From NCBI GenBank assembly GCA_021014945.1, contig MU266414.1, forward strand, positions 1-64,000: a DNA stretch of 64,000 nucleotides. The letters run 5' to 3'. Both the position numbers and the translations under genes were made by a program. Below are positions 1-11,822 of the stretch, piece by piece. Numbering within the stretch: the first letter of the stretch is position 1; each line of letters starts with the position of its first letter. Origin of the DNA: Leucogyrophana mollusca (Eukaryota > Basidiomycota > Agaricomycetes > Boletales). The notes beneath the pieces are model-generated. The model did not search any database, was not told the origin of the DNA, and worked only from the letters and a program-made list of their open reading frames with translations.

Positions 1-2387
1 TAGCCGGAATTGTACTGGGTATGTCTAACAGAAAATAGATAAAAAGAAATAATACCTGTGTCGGAGAATGAATAATCTGCTCTCGGCAACTCGGCAAATA
101 GCCGAAAATGGCGCAAACGAAGTGCTAATGCCCGAAAAGTCAACCTGATTCTTCTCGCCCACCGTAGATAGGGACGTCGCGCCTTCGATGGGCTGGGGGG
201 CTATATAGACCGAATGATGGACGCCCGATAAGAGGTGACTGATGGGAGGTGCGCTGTGGGAGTATGAAAGGATAGCGTGACTGAAAGTAGTTCGGATACC
301 CATGTGTTTATCTGGCGAACTCGGAGGGTGTTGCCTGTCCTAGCTACATGCACTGATTTATAGACTATGGGCAACCCACCTACTCGCAGGTTTTCTCCTC
401 GCAGCTGGGGGTTGAAAACTTAGACTTGTCTGTCTGCACTGTGCGGCGATACCGATAACCAAGGGTGTATAAATTCGTCCAACTTATGAGGGACTGATTG
501 GAAGTTACATAAATGAGGTGAAACTTGACATGCTCTGCCTGCAGGCAGAAAACGTGGACTTGACGCTGCCAAATCGGCTTCGAGCGTTGGTCGAATTCGC
601 CGAGAACCGTAAGTAGAGGGCCGCTTGAGAGGACAAAGGGATAAGCGGTCCACGCCTTTCGAGCATTGCATTCGACAATTACTCCCCGCCATTGAAAATT
701 TGCAGGAGACCGACAATCGTCACTATCTTCCTGCAATCACCCCCACCGCCCGCTGTCCCCCAGGCGCACTCCATATTACGAGTCACAAAGCTGCACATAG
801 AGTGTACTTTTGCTCGTGATCCACCACACGCTCGATTAACTTCGAGTGCATCCTTTGTCGTCGCACTGTCTTGACTTTATTAAAAACTATACCAACTCAC
901 CCAGTCCTTCGTTTGCTCGGTCTCTCGCTTTCACTCATTGGTCGCCAACATACCGCACTAGTTTTCCACAAGTAATTATCGCCCTTAATCGTCACCCCGT
1001 CCCGGCCAGTCTAGCTCACAATTTCCACTCGGTTGCTTGTGAGTGCTCGCCTGTCAGGACATCGATTGTGACTGATTCAAGGGTTGTAATTGCTTGCTCG
1101 TGGTCGCATCAGATAGGTGACACGTCGCCGATATCATCCTGGTGAGCACAGCGCACTTGGATTTTCTTCTACCCAGCTAACCAAGACCACCGATTTGCAG
1201 CAAGAGGGCCAGTCATTGTTTGCAGAGGTAAGAGATCTCGTCCTGATTGATCACGACGTCATTTGGCTCGACACTGTTAAACGTGGGGTCGTGAGAGTTT
1301 CCGCCTGATGCGGCAGTGCGCGCCTGCCACGTTTTTCACCGCCCACAAGGTGGACAGCGCTTGCATGGCAGCCAGGGCTGTCGGTCGGTAGTGGCGATTC
1401 CGCGGTTAAACGGACCATACGTGCACTTTGACTAGCCTCTTCGAGTGCTATCCATGGACAGGAACCCTCAGCGCTGCTTACTAGAGTTTTGTTTCTTTTG
1501 TGGCCTTGCTCTTTCCTTTGCTTCCCGTGTGCCACGGCTTCATGCGATCGACTTATCGATCCGAGGTAAGGTGCAGTCACACAGGATACGCAGATAAGGC
1601 GTCCTGGCGTGTCTTGGATGATCTGATCCTAGATTGCGCACGCTGACAGTGTCGTTATGCCGTTGATAGAATCTTGGCCAGATCCCAGGATTCGCTGTGG
1701 ATATGCCCAGATTTGCACCTATTTTTGCAGTTCTTTGGCCTATTTTCCTTGTTATTTCCTTTTTGAATTTCTCCTTTTATAAATGTTCCCTGTCGACCAG
1801 TGATGCTGAGCCGGTTCTGCCGTTGTGTCTTCTTATATCCCTTTTCGTGTAGCTTTTCACTCTCTTGTCTTCTTCGTTGAAGTCGTTCTGAGACTTCAAC
1901 TCGACCAGGTTGTCGTGCGCAGCGTCGCACATAACCTGAATCGCCTCTCATTTCTTCCCCCCTTCTTTAAGCTTTCTGCTCACGACCTTATACGCTGACC
2001 ACGATATTCACCCCCCAGTCCTCATCGCCACCGACATCTTGTGCGCCGTCTCCAACGTCCCGCACAACTCCCGTCAAATTATCTCTTGTCCTCTCCCCCA
2101 TTGCATGAATAGTGCTTTACCCGTGGTGAGTTTCACTTGCTTGCTTTTCTTGTCATTTGATCGAGTGTGGCGTCACTGTGGCATCAAGCATACCACTGAC
2201 GACCGCGCCACCCGCGGCACGGTTGGATTGACTTGCCGTCGCGATGTTGAATTCCTGCTTTTGGTGTCCGACAGTAATGTCCAACCGTTGGCCGCTGTCT
2301 CTTACCACTCCTTGTTGCTGTCACGCTCAGTGTAGCGCTACACATCATTCCCGATCCTCTATTTCCTGCAGAACTCGCTCGCTCGCT
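1..2387. other. Gene-free leader / promoter region of the cyclin gene
   Basis: No reading frame here has domain-like content; those present are short and overlap on both strands. The stretch from about 720 to 1120 is rich in C and T on the plus strand, like fungal promoters and 5' leaders. Strong donor-like sites (GTAAGA at about 1228, GTGAGT at about 2127) and a strong acceptor (TTTCCTGCAG ending at about 2371) lie just before the cyclin start, so one or more introns in the 5' untranslated region are likely. That is inferred from splice-site sequence only; the transcription start cannot be seen. Confidence 0.4.
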
Positions 2388-3953
2388 ATGCAAGCGCTCG
2401 AGGCGTTTGAGCGTCTGGCCATGCTTTCTCCTGCGCCATCAGATAGAACGCTAGCTAACTTAGAATCTACTCCCCTTCTTGCACAATCTCCCCCTTCTAG
2501 TCCTGCATCGATCGCATACTCCCCCAGATCGATTAGCCATTCTATTATTGTTGCAGATATGAAGGACCTTTCTGCGACTTCCTACAGGAACTCCCGAAAT
2601 GTCGTATATCCGAAGAAGCGTCCATCGCCGCAAGGAATTGCGAAGGCACATAAGACTCCCATCCTCGGACCTCACCCAGCGTCGCGTAGAACTCCTTACT
2701 CTGCCAAGGCTGCTTTGCTGCAGCAGCGGCAGCGTGAGGCCCAAATTGCTGCTCTCCGACGACAAGGAGTTTTGCTTGAGGAAGAATACCGCGACGACAT
2801 TCGGTTTTACATGCATGAGATGGAGGTTAGTTCGTTTTGATGTCCGCTCGCTGGTGCTGTTGCTCACAGCCCCAACAACTTCTCTTTCTCCAACACGTAG
2901 CGGTACACAATGTCTTCCACGCAGTCCATGGACCAACAACCCGAGATCCGATGGCACATGCGCCCTTGTCTCGTCGATTTCCTTGTGGAAATACACTTCA
3001 CTTTCCGTCTCCGCCCCGAAACTCTCTACCTCACCCTCAACATCGTGGATCGTTACGTTGCTCGCCGAATAGTTTACATCAAACACTATCAGCTCGTCGG
3101 CTGCGCAGCTTTATGGATCGCCGCCAAGTTTGAGGATGCCAAGGAACGTGTTCCAACGGTGCAAGAACTTGCACAGATCTGTCGCGAGACCTACGACGAG
3201 TCAGCCTTCATTCAAATGGAAGGTCACGTGCTTTCAACTATACAGTGGACGCTCGGTCACCCGACAGCGGAGGCATGGCTCAGACTTATGTGCTGTGACC
3301 CATTCGTTGAGGAAGAAAAAGTGCAGCATGTCGCTCGATTCTTGATGGAGATCACCCTCTTCTATCGCGAATTCATCAAGTACGCGCCCTCCTCGATAGC
3401 GCTTGGCGCACTCACACTAGCGCGGTTCTTATGTGGCAAGGGCCGGCGCATCTTCGAGGAGACTGACGAGTGTCTGGAGATTGTGGAATATCTCGACAAC
3501 CGATTAGCCAAACACGTCAACGATCTGTCAGAAATTCTGGTCAAAAAATACTCTTACGCGTTCTACTCCAAGGCTGCGACCTTCGTCGTGCAGTACTACC
3601 TACAGGGTGGTCGGTTTACTCGCCACGCTGTTGTGCCCTTCCCGGTTACGCCGACACGTGCATCATTGTCAGGTGCGAGTACTCCAATGAGCTCGACGAC
3701 CTCGGTGTCCGATATATCCGACGACTTCCCCCTTACGCCTACGAGTCCTTCGTCATTCTCAAGTGATCCGTTCTCGAGCTCTTTCATGTCCGAGGATGAT
3801 AAAGAGAATTTGCCAACGACATTCGAGCCTGTGATCAACAAGCAGCGTATCGATGTCCCGCCTGATCAGTATCTCCCCCACGACTTCGTCGCCTTCGGTC
3901 GCCCTGCTCTCCACAACCTCAATGTCTCCCCGCGACTGGCTGCAGTCTCGTAG
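2388..3953 (+). CDS. G1-type cyclin (Cln/Puc1-like)
   Basis: A cyclin that would bind and activate a cyclin-dependent kinase (Cdc28/Cdk1 type) at the start of the cell cycle. Two exons (2388-2825, 2901-3953; 75-nt GT-AG intron, phase 0) give 496 residues. The cyclin box starts near residue 166 with MRPCLVDFLVEIHF, followed by ETLYLTLNIVDRY and HYQLVGCAALWIAAKFED. The later run HVLSTIQWTLGHPTAEAWL resembles Puc1/Cln G1 cyclins more than B-type cyclins. The N-terminus is Ser/Pro rich. The C-terminus has many Ser/Thr-Pro sites, PEST-like acidic stretches and a KEN motif (residues 447-449, bases 3801-3809), so regulated proteolysis is plausible. The start is the ATG opening the conserved MQALEAFERLAML segment, just after a probable 5'UTR acceptor. 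Family call is firm; the Cln versus Puc1 subclass is inference. Confidence 0.88.
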
Positions 3954-5460
3954 GGAACCGAAACTGTGTACAGCATCTCGAAGGACATCCTGTTTGTGTC
4001 GAAAAGTTCTACAATCCGCAAAATGTAATACCAGCCCAGCTACACTGCGCACACTGTTTCTGCAAGATTCCATCATCCATGCATCACTTTCTCTTCCTGC
4101 AATTGTCTCACTTCACATTCGTCATCGTCGTCCTAAACTGGCGGGCGCACAACCTACCCGAGCATAACAGATCCATTTGGCGGTGGCTCCATGCCAGCAT
4201 GCCATTCGCTTGATGTATCAACGAAAGGCCTGACCATTGGCGGCCCCTTCCTTTGGAGTCTGCCTTGCTCACCTAGGAAGGGCCATTCTACTCCCTTTCC
4301 AACACCGTCTCCACTGGCGTTTCCTCGTCTCATACATATTCCCCCCACAATTATCTGCACTCATTCAGCTTTTTGTCGTCTATGCATGCATCGTCCACCA
4401 TCATCGTCCCTCATCCATATTTCCTTCCGCAGCTATTCCTCCCCGCGTGGTCGACCAATTCCAATCACAGTACTCAGTGTCTATCGCATTCGTTCTATAT
4501 TATTCTTCACTTTATCATATTCCTTAAACCGTTCTGTCGACCATCCTGGTGCGTTGCGTGGTGGCCTGTGGCGTTCTCGGCTGCCTCGGTCTTCCTTGAC
4601 CTACCCACCGTGCCCTCAGCTTCTTCTGTGCCTACCTTTATTTTTACCCTTCACTTGCACATTATATCTTTCTTTGAACCTCGTCATTGTTGCAGCAATC
4701 CCCTCATCACCACCTACAATCGAACTCTGTCTTTAACAATCATCGTTCTCATTTACAAGGGCTCAAAGGTCTTTAATTGTCGTTCTCTTTTGCAATCACA
4801 GAATCTATCGGTCTTTCCCTTGCAATCCTCTTGTGCGACGATTGCATTCTTAGCCAGTATTCGGTTCCGCGCTGCACTCACGTCTCAGGCAGCCGGATTG
4901 ACGTCGGGCTTTGCATATTGCGTGCACAGCATATACGCCCCAGTGATTCTCCGGACATGCGAGCCATATAACCGCTACACATTAAGATATGACGTTGAGC
5001 AGCTTTGTAAATCGTACAATACCGTTGACCGGGCCAGGAACTGTCAACTGACATGAGAACAGTTTGATTCGAGGTAACGAGGGACCGCTTAAACAAGGCA
5101 TGTGGTTTGGGCGTCACTTCACAGACCAGAAGCTGTTTCACATCGACAGATTCATCTCGTGAGCCCTCGTGAGCCTCACAGGGATTCGGCCGGTTGTCTC
5201 TAGAACTCGGCCTGTTAGATTCAAAAATACAAGGTTAGACACTTTTTCCTGTCCCTGATTCACGTCGATTCCGTGGTGGTGATCAGATGCGTCCTCTCAT
5301 GCCAGGGAACAAATATCGTACAATGTATAGATCGGATGCCGGTAATTGGGGTATCTACAGCTAGTAGCACATGTTCAGCAACCTAATGTACACGGCCCTC
5401 ACCCCGCGCGTTTATTTTGAGAGGCTTCATTCTTCATAAACGGTTTTTGCGTATCATCAT
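3954..5460. other. Gene-free 1.5 kb with a CT-rich tract
   Basis: This holds the 3' flank of the cyclin gene and, after the stop of the convergent reductase gene, nothing I can call coding. From about 4150 to 4830 the plus strand is strongly pyrimidine-rich, as in basidiomycete promoters and leaders. The overlapping open frames there (for example 4373-5056) look like low-complexity Ser/Leu/Pro translation, not protein domains. No CDS follows on the plus strand, so the tract may belong to a noncoding transcript or a lost gene. Confidence 0.4.
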
Positions 5461-7328
5461 TCATTCCAGAATCCATTCATCCCCGCTCTTCTTAATGCCA
5501 ACGGGCCTCTTCTCGTCCAGGCTGATGCGACCAGCGTTAAGGATGGCCGTCGTCAGGACCGTATTAGCAATTGTGGGGTAGCCGTGACCATCATAGTCTG
5601 ACGGCTTCGCAACCCCAGCGTTGACCTCGCGCGCAGCGTCGATGAATTTCTCGATAGAGATGTACCCATATCCGCGCTGTCCGTCGAAATGACCGCTCTC
5701 TGATGGGGAGTACTTCATGCTGTGGTAAAGTTCAGCCATCGAGTGACCATGGAAAAGCATCTGACGCACTAGAACGGGTTGTACCAGGTCTTGCCGCTGT
5801 CGTCAACGGTAATGTCATAGCCACGGTGAGCCTGGTCAACATTGATGTCGCCCTGAAAGCAATCTGTTATTCAGATGATAGCATTGTTCCAAGGTCTACC
5901 GACCTTCTCGCCCATGTAGTACCAATGCTGGGCAGAATGAACACCGGCTTTCAAGGGAGCAGTCCATGACGCGGTATACACGGCGGTTCCCTTGTGTCTG
6001 GGACTAGTGATAGACTGCCAATCAACGAGAAGTGTGATCGTGTCCTCTGTTTGGGGGACACAGTTATATGGTTCGCCGGTAGCAATTCCGGTCGCTGCGC
6101 TGGCGACAACCCGAGTGGGTACAGCTTTGTCCTGCAGGATCCAACAGCAGATGTCAATGTGATGCGACGAAAGGTAGTAGCTAGAAAGATTTTGCATCAA
6201 CGCTCGGAGGATGGGTGGTCGAAAGGGTGACGATCGCCCACCTGATATCAGAATCCTTGCCAGCCCACGCTCGGAATGTCTCAAGTTGACTCTTTGGCTG
6301 GCTCATCCATGCATTGAAAAAGTTGAATTCTCCCAAAGTTGCCGCCCGAGCCTTTGCGTCACTGTACACAGGGTCGAAACGTTTGTGGTGCTCGACGAAA
6401 CACACAACACCGTGTTTCTGTGCCGCGGCGACGAGTTCGTTGTGGTGGGATAAGAGTTGTGTTGCAGGTTTGGTGACAAGGACATGCATTCCCCGCTCCA
6501 TGGCGTACATGCATATGGGGAAATGTGTACCTAAAAGAGCGGGTAAAACACATAGATATCTTCTGCAGAGTTACTGCAGAACTCACTGTCTGGGGTAAAC
6601 ACGATTACCGCATCACCCTTGGACATCTTATCAATGGCTTCCTTGTCTGTAAGGCGTGTAGTACTGAGCTGAAAGACGGTTGGGCTGAGATCCGGAGTAC
6701 TTACAGGCTTCCGGGTCGACCTTTCCGCCCTTGGGGAATTCGTCAAACCTAGGGACACAAGATGTGAGGGTGCGGTAATGTGAAATCGAATCCGCCTTAC
6801 GATGTATCCATGTCCTTGTATGCCTGCCCAATCTTCTCATGCAAATGTTGTCGAATGGCAGGAAACTTCCCGCCATTGACTCCGACCATACCGAGCTGGC
6901 CGACCTGAACAATAACGAGTTAAGGCAGCAGCAGCCAGAGACTCCAAATTATCCCCACCTTTCCGAGCCTGCGAAGGTCGAACATCGTAAGCCCTACAAC
7001 CTGGCATTGCGATCCGATCAACAAAATGTCTAGAATTTGGACGTGGCGGGTACCATACCCCGATCTAGTGCAGTGTCCAGTTAAGTTGAAGCTCTGCCAC
7101 GAACTGAAGATGAGATGCACCTTCTTATCAGACGTCGAGGCGCCTGAACCAGTCCAGCCGGTGGTGTACTCTCCCTGATGAAAACCATCGATGAAATCTT
7201 TCATCCGCGTATGCTGTCCACGGTACTTACAGTGCCACCTGCACAATTGAATGAGATCAGCTGCAGCCTAGTTTATTCTCAACGAAAAACGTACACATCA
7301 GAACATTGAGCTTGCTGAGGTTCGACAT
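5461..7328 (-). CDS. D-galacturonate reductase-like oxidoreductase (GFO/IDH/MocA family) with two microexons
   Basis: Probable NAD(P)H-dependent reductase of D-galacturonate, the main pectin sugar, acting in the fungal pathway to L-galactonate. Twelve exons give 419 residues with every phase consistent: 7295-7328, 7231-7238, 7121-7174, 7059-7064, 6959-7000, 6801-6904, 6705-6748, 6587-6646, 6242-6530, 5904-6180, 5770-5852, 5461-5719. Introns are GT-AG and about 50-60 nt. The N-terminus carries the Rossmann motif MCGTGEYTTGW (residues 11-21). A VTKPATQ segment corresponds to the family's EKP motif, followed by VEHHKRFDPVY and SHHIDICCW. Exon 2 is only 8 nt and encodes most of C12-G13-T14; exon 4 is 6 nt and encodes I33-G34. 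The family is certain; substrate specificity rests on resemblance to fungal galacturonate reductases from memory. Confidence 0.88.
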
Positions 7329-8354
7329 GGTGCCTACGATCAGATGCAGAACAGAAACGGATGGGAGGGAATCTGGAGAACGTCGTGATCTTAAGGACTG
7401 GAGAGGGGGGTTCGAGCGGGCCGACGCCGTACACCGGTCCGAAATTGGCGAACCTCTTGAACTTGGCCGATTGATGCCAGTTGACTACAGCGATTCGAGA
7501 GACTTCAGAAGGGACTGTGGATTGTGGCAGACATCGGGCAGTGGGCTTCTGCTAAAGTTCTGGCCGGCATGAACACACTTCGTATGATCGGTCACACAAG
7601 ATTCCAGTTGGTAGCCGGTAGCGCTCCGTAGCACACCAACATAAAATGACTGAATCTTTGCGCGATAAAGGCAGCCAGAGACTTTGACCAATCTTCAGCC
7701 GGAGCCACACATTGGCCGCTCTAAATACGTTTCAGACAGTTTTAGCGGCTCGGATGTACGTGGATGAGTGGACGCACTTCCGACTTTGACACAGCTGCGG
7801 GCAGCCGGGGCGACACCGTGTCGTCTCGGTCCGTTCGAAGGCGTTTAAGAGTATTTCCGGGAAACTATTGCTCCTCTCCTCCATGACCACTTTGAGTTTA
7901 ACAGGCTCTCCCCATCCAAGATGCTTTAAAATTACAGTGTATGTACTGTACATATCCAAATTGTGCACAGAAAAGCATGTTTGCTATGTGCACCGCCACC
8001 GCCACGGAAGCACTAAACCACGCGAGCTGGTGTCTCCCTTTGTGATGTCACATTTAGTATGCACTACGAACTGGAATACATAACTCGTGGCCCCAACTGC
8101 TGCCAGGTCCGTAGTTGAAGTTCACCCACACATAAAAACTCGGTCTGCTTAGTCTCCTTGTATCTCCAAAAGTTCACTCCCTAGGTCGTGACAAACACGT
8201 TGCTGTGAGTTGCTGTCTATGTTTTCTCTCGCGCCGTTACCGAGTGTCCAGCCTTTGCCAGCCGTTTACCTGCCGTTCTCCATCCCGCTCAAGCCTCGAG
8301 AGAGGTTAACCGTGACAGGTTTGCTGGCTCTGCCCCTGGTCATCCATCACAAAC
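7329..8354. other. Divergent intergenic region, about 1 kb
   Basis: This lies between the reductase start (minus) and the start of the large disordered-protein gene (plus), so it contains both promoters. I see no conserved coding segment. Short open frames on both strands lack domains and convincing splice signals. Confidence 0.4.
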
Positions 8355-11016
8355 ATGCAGCCAGCTCCCACCACAGAGTCTGGCTTTATACCCCGGAAAG
8401 AATTTATTCGCGACCAGCGAACCACGAGCAGTTTCTGTCTCTTGGCTATCTCTGGCTCAAGTCTCATCAGGCTTTACTCTTTCCCGCTCCCTCTAATCGC
8501 ATCGCTACGTCGTCTCTTCGATCACTTTTACTTGACAGGATCGTTTCGTGAAGATTCCGCTCAGAATTTTTGCGAGTTCACTTTGAACGGCAAACCTTGG
8601 GCCAGTCCAAAGACAGTAAGGACGGAGAAGATTCTTATCGACATCCTCGCTGTCATATATAGACATGGATACTCCTTTCTGTCAACCATCGACTATGGTC
8701 GTGAACATGATGATCGCATCGCAGTTTCCTTTTCCAAACCTACCAGTCCTTCATTGCCTATCCCTCCTCATTCCCCAGTCCCCGCTGCCTCCGGGAGCAA
8801 TCTCTCCCATCAAACTGGACCCAGAAACGAGAAACGAGTGCCATTCGCAATCTCCTTCGTATCAGCCACAGTATTGCGCGTCATGTCCCTCCCGCTGCAC
8901 TCCACCCCTGCCATCTTGCAAGCAGTTCGAGGGTCATGGCCCCGCGGCGTCATCTCCGAGAAGACGGTTGGTGACTCGTCGTACGAATTCAAGTTGAAGG
9001 GCTACAAATGTACGTGTGTGATACTCATGATGCATGTGTTCTTACCTAGCCTCTCTCCTGCCGGCAGGGTTCCATGAAGATACGTTTGCCACAGATTCCC
9101 TTCGTCACATACTTTCTCTCCTCTCCTCGCTCGATGCCCACGCTTGTACACTCGTCGCATCCCTTTCTCTTTCCAACAGGTCTCGTGTCAAAGACCTGTG
9201 GATATTCACAGGTCCTGGGTCGATCGATGGTGGCGACAACTGGCCAGAGTCACCAATCAGTCAATCGGGCTCCAACGGAGACCTAAGGAGGTCTTATCGT
9301 ATATCGAACCCAGAGCCCTCTTTCAACCCAGACATGAGTATGCCAAGCAGTTCTCTGCACCGCAGGGTAGCCACCGCTCCAGTTCAACAAATACCTCAAC
9401 CATACCCATATGGGCAAGTGTCGCCCTCACCTTATCATACACGTGCTACCTCAGAGAGCAGACCTCCCCCAATAATAACGAACCCGTCGTTTTCTCCGCC
9501 ACGCGGAATTCCGTCCACCATGTTGCGGAAACCTGCCCCTCGGGCGCAAGTCCCCGTCTCTGTCGACCTTGACGCTCAAGAAGAGGAGGACCCAGATCAG
9601 TTCCGGACCTCACTTCCCAGTGCTGTACCAAGCAGTGCTGAGAACATGACTGGTATAGGCACCCTTGCGCGAGGCAGGTTTGGTTCGAACCTCATCTATA
9701 CTGCCACTCCAGGGCACCTTGAAGAGCATGTCGATGAGCATGTCGATGAGGATGCCTTCCGCACATCTTCCCCGGAGAGAGCTGACCGTGTCACTAGTAC
9801 GAGATCGAGGTCGCCGTCACCTTCCCGCCGAGTAAATGCACTAAGACCAGTTTCGACGCGTTCGAAAACGCCTCCGCTACTTAGTTCGCATACACCTCCT
9901 CGAGACCCTCGCACCTCGTCGCCTCCTCCTGCTGGCTCTGGATCGAGGACATCTCAGACACCTGTTTTACCGTTTAACACAGAACATCCTCCGCTTCTGA
10001 GCCCAGGCATGTTTGGTGTCCGAGATTCGGCGTTCTCGTCCAACTCTGTGGCTACTGAAGGGTCCTGTGAGGTTCCAATCAAATGGACGGGGTTGGGAAG
10101 GTTAGAGGGTGTAGAGAACATCGAGGAAGTATCAGAGGAACAAACAGATGAGCAAGGACAACGCACATCACCCGGTCCTTTACTTCCAGGCGGCTGGGCA
10201 ATGACTCCCGAGGACGAGCGCTCCGAGCCACCGCCAATCGGGTCGCGACTTAGCGCAGAGAAAGCCCGCGAGAACATGGATATAGACGATCATCATCTCT
10301 ATCTGGAGCAAAGCAGAAGCCCACGGAGGTCGCTGCATGCCGTTGGCGCACGGGTCGATTCGCCGGAACTCATAACAGACCAAGAGGTCGTTCGCAAGAG
10401 TGAGGCCGGCTTGATAGGAGTGATGTCTCCGCCGAGAGCGTTCGTTCCACCACCTTCTCCTCCTGCCATACGACCCTCGTCGAGAGACAGTCCCGGCAAA
10501 TCAAAGGGGACGGCGTCTGATGTACCTGCCTCGCCAATCAAGGCCAGCCGAAATGGCAGTGGTAATGGCTGGGTCCTTGTGAACGTGGAGGGCAAGCATG
10601 CCCCCGAGGAACAGCATGGTGTACAGTCACATACTCTGATAGGCACCCCAACATCAGCGACGCACAAAGATCGCGGACACAAGTTGAAAGCCGGCGAGAA
10701 AGCTTCCATGTCCCCAGCGGCGAAGGCGATCGTTGTCATAGATGCCAAGGAGGCCAAATTGGCGAAGGGCAAAGGCAAATCATCAAATGGGTCCTCGGGC
10801 ATACGGCGGTTACTGTCTTTTTCCCGTCCGGGTAAAAGCGCGGATGAAAGAAAACCAGACACGCAAGGTTCGCGTCCACGGTCAAGCGATTCACAGTCGA
10901 ATGGCCAGGATAAAGGCAGCCCTCACCAGGGTCGATTTCGCAATAAATTATCACGTTTGGGACCGCCTGAAGCATCTGCCAATCCCTCAGGACGCCAACG
11001 CATCAATCTGGATTGA
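8355..11016 (+). CDS. Large, mostly disordered protein of unknown function
   Basis: Two exons (8355-9009 and 9068-11016; 58-nt GT-AG intron splitting a Trp codon) give 867 residues. The first 240 residues look folded: an N-terminal stretch with RKEFIRDQR, then LIRLYSFPLPLI, ILIDILAVIYRHGYSFLS and IDYGREHDDRIAVSFSKP, continuing after the intron into HEDTFATDSLRHILSLLSS. I recognise this arrangement from conserved agaricomycete proteins with no assigned role. The rest is low-complexity Ser/Pro/Arg-rich sequence with many SP and TP sites and RSRSPSPSRR-like stretches. A basic patch near residue 805 (IRRLLSFSRPGKS) could bind membrane or nucleic acid, but that is a guess. Bases 9724-9747 hold a 12-nt tandem repeat encoding EHVD twice. 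Confidence 0.72.
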
Positions 11017-11822
11017 TGTATCTTTTTGTTTCTTTTGTTTTCGTTTTCTTGTCAATTCACGCACATTGGAAGTTCGCATCGCATTCAACTCGGAACCCCC
11101 ATTTTTTACGATTTACATTGCAGAGATACCGCCGCTCATTTGACCCATGCTTTCACTGCTTTGCTGCATGCATGATATATCTTACATGGTAATCTAATCA
11201 GTTCGTTTTCTTTGCTGATAGTAACGCAGGACTTGTCACGATCTTTTTACGCTGCTATTATAATTCTTTTTACCACACGCGTCTGCTACACGTGACTGGT
11301 GGCCAAGGTCACATGAAATCAATATAGTATTATACCACACTGGCAAGAACGAATTCCACACGCAACGAACAAGTTTCCAGAAGCAACTGCGCTATAAACA
11401 TGGTAGAGGACTTGGGGGCTGAGATGAGACGTGCTGTTTCTGCAATGTGAGACCCGGGGCGAGGAATAAACGGACTTGGGCACGCTCCAGTCTCTGTGGG
11501 CGAGCGCATTCGAGGAAGAAGTGGGCGGCAGGGGTCGGAACAGACGGTTCCCGAGATCAGAGCGACCCAAGTATATATGATAATGATATATAGCTCGAGG
11601 AATATCCAGTGCAGAGAACGAAAGGAATAGAATAGTTTGTGCTGAGAATGAAAAAGGGATTCCGGGATAGTGTGGCGTCTCTTGAACGGGGGCACTCTGA
11701 GCAAAAATGCACAGGGATCGCTACACGCACTCGTTTCCTCCCTAATAGCCACCCGCGGCCGTTCGCTCTTCTTTCCCGTTTCTCGTCCTCATCTTTCTTC
11801 TTGACCACCACCAAGTCCCACA
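11017..11822. other. Intergenic region, 0.8 kb
   Basis: It holds the 3' flank of the disordered-protein gene and the promoter of the remodelling-subunit gene. A CT-rich leader (about 11760-11820) directly precedes the next ATG. The opposite-strand frames have no recognisable protein content. Confidence 0.4.

Noticed and set aside
4191..5056. Overlapping plus-strand open frames of 181 and 227 codons
   Set aside because: Low-complexity Ser/Leu/Pro translation of a CT-rich tract, with no domain, no leader and overlap in several frames.
9680..9700. GGTTCGAACC, a tRNA B-box-like sequence
   Set aside because: It is inside a well-supported coding exon and no matching A box or cloverleaf is present. 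I found no tRNA I could support elsewhere.
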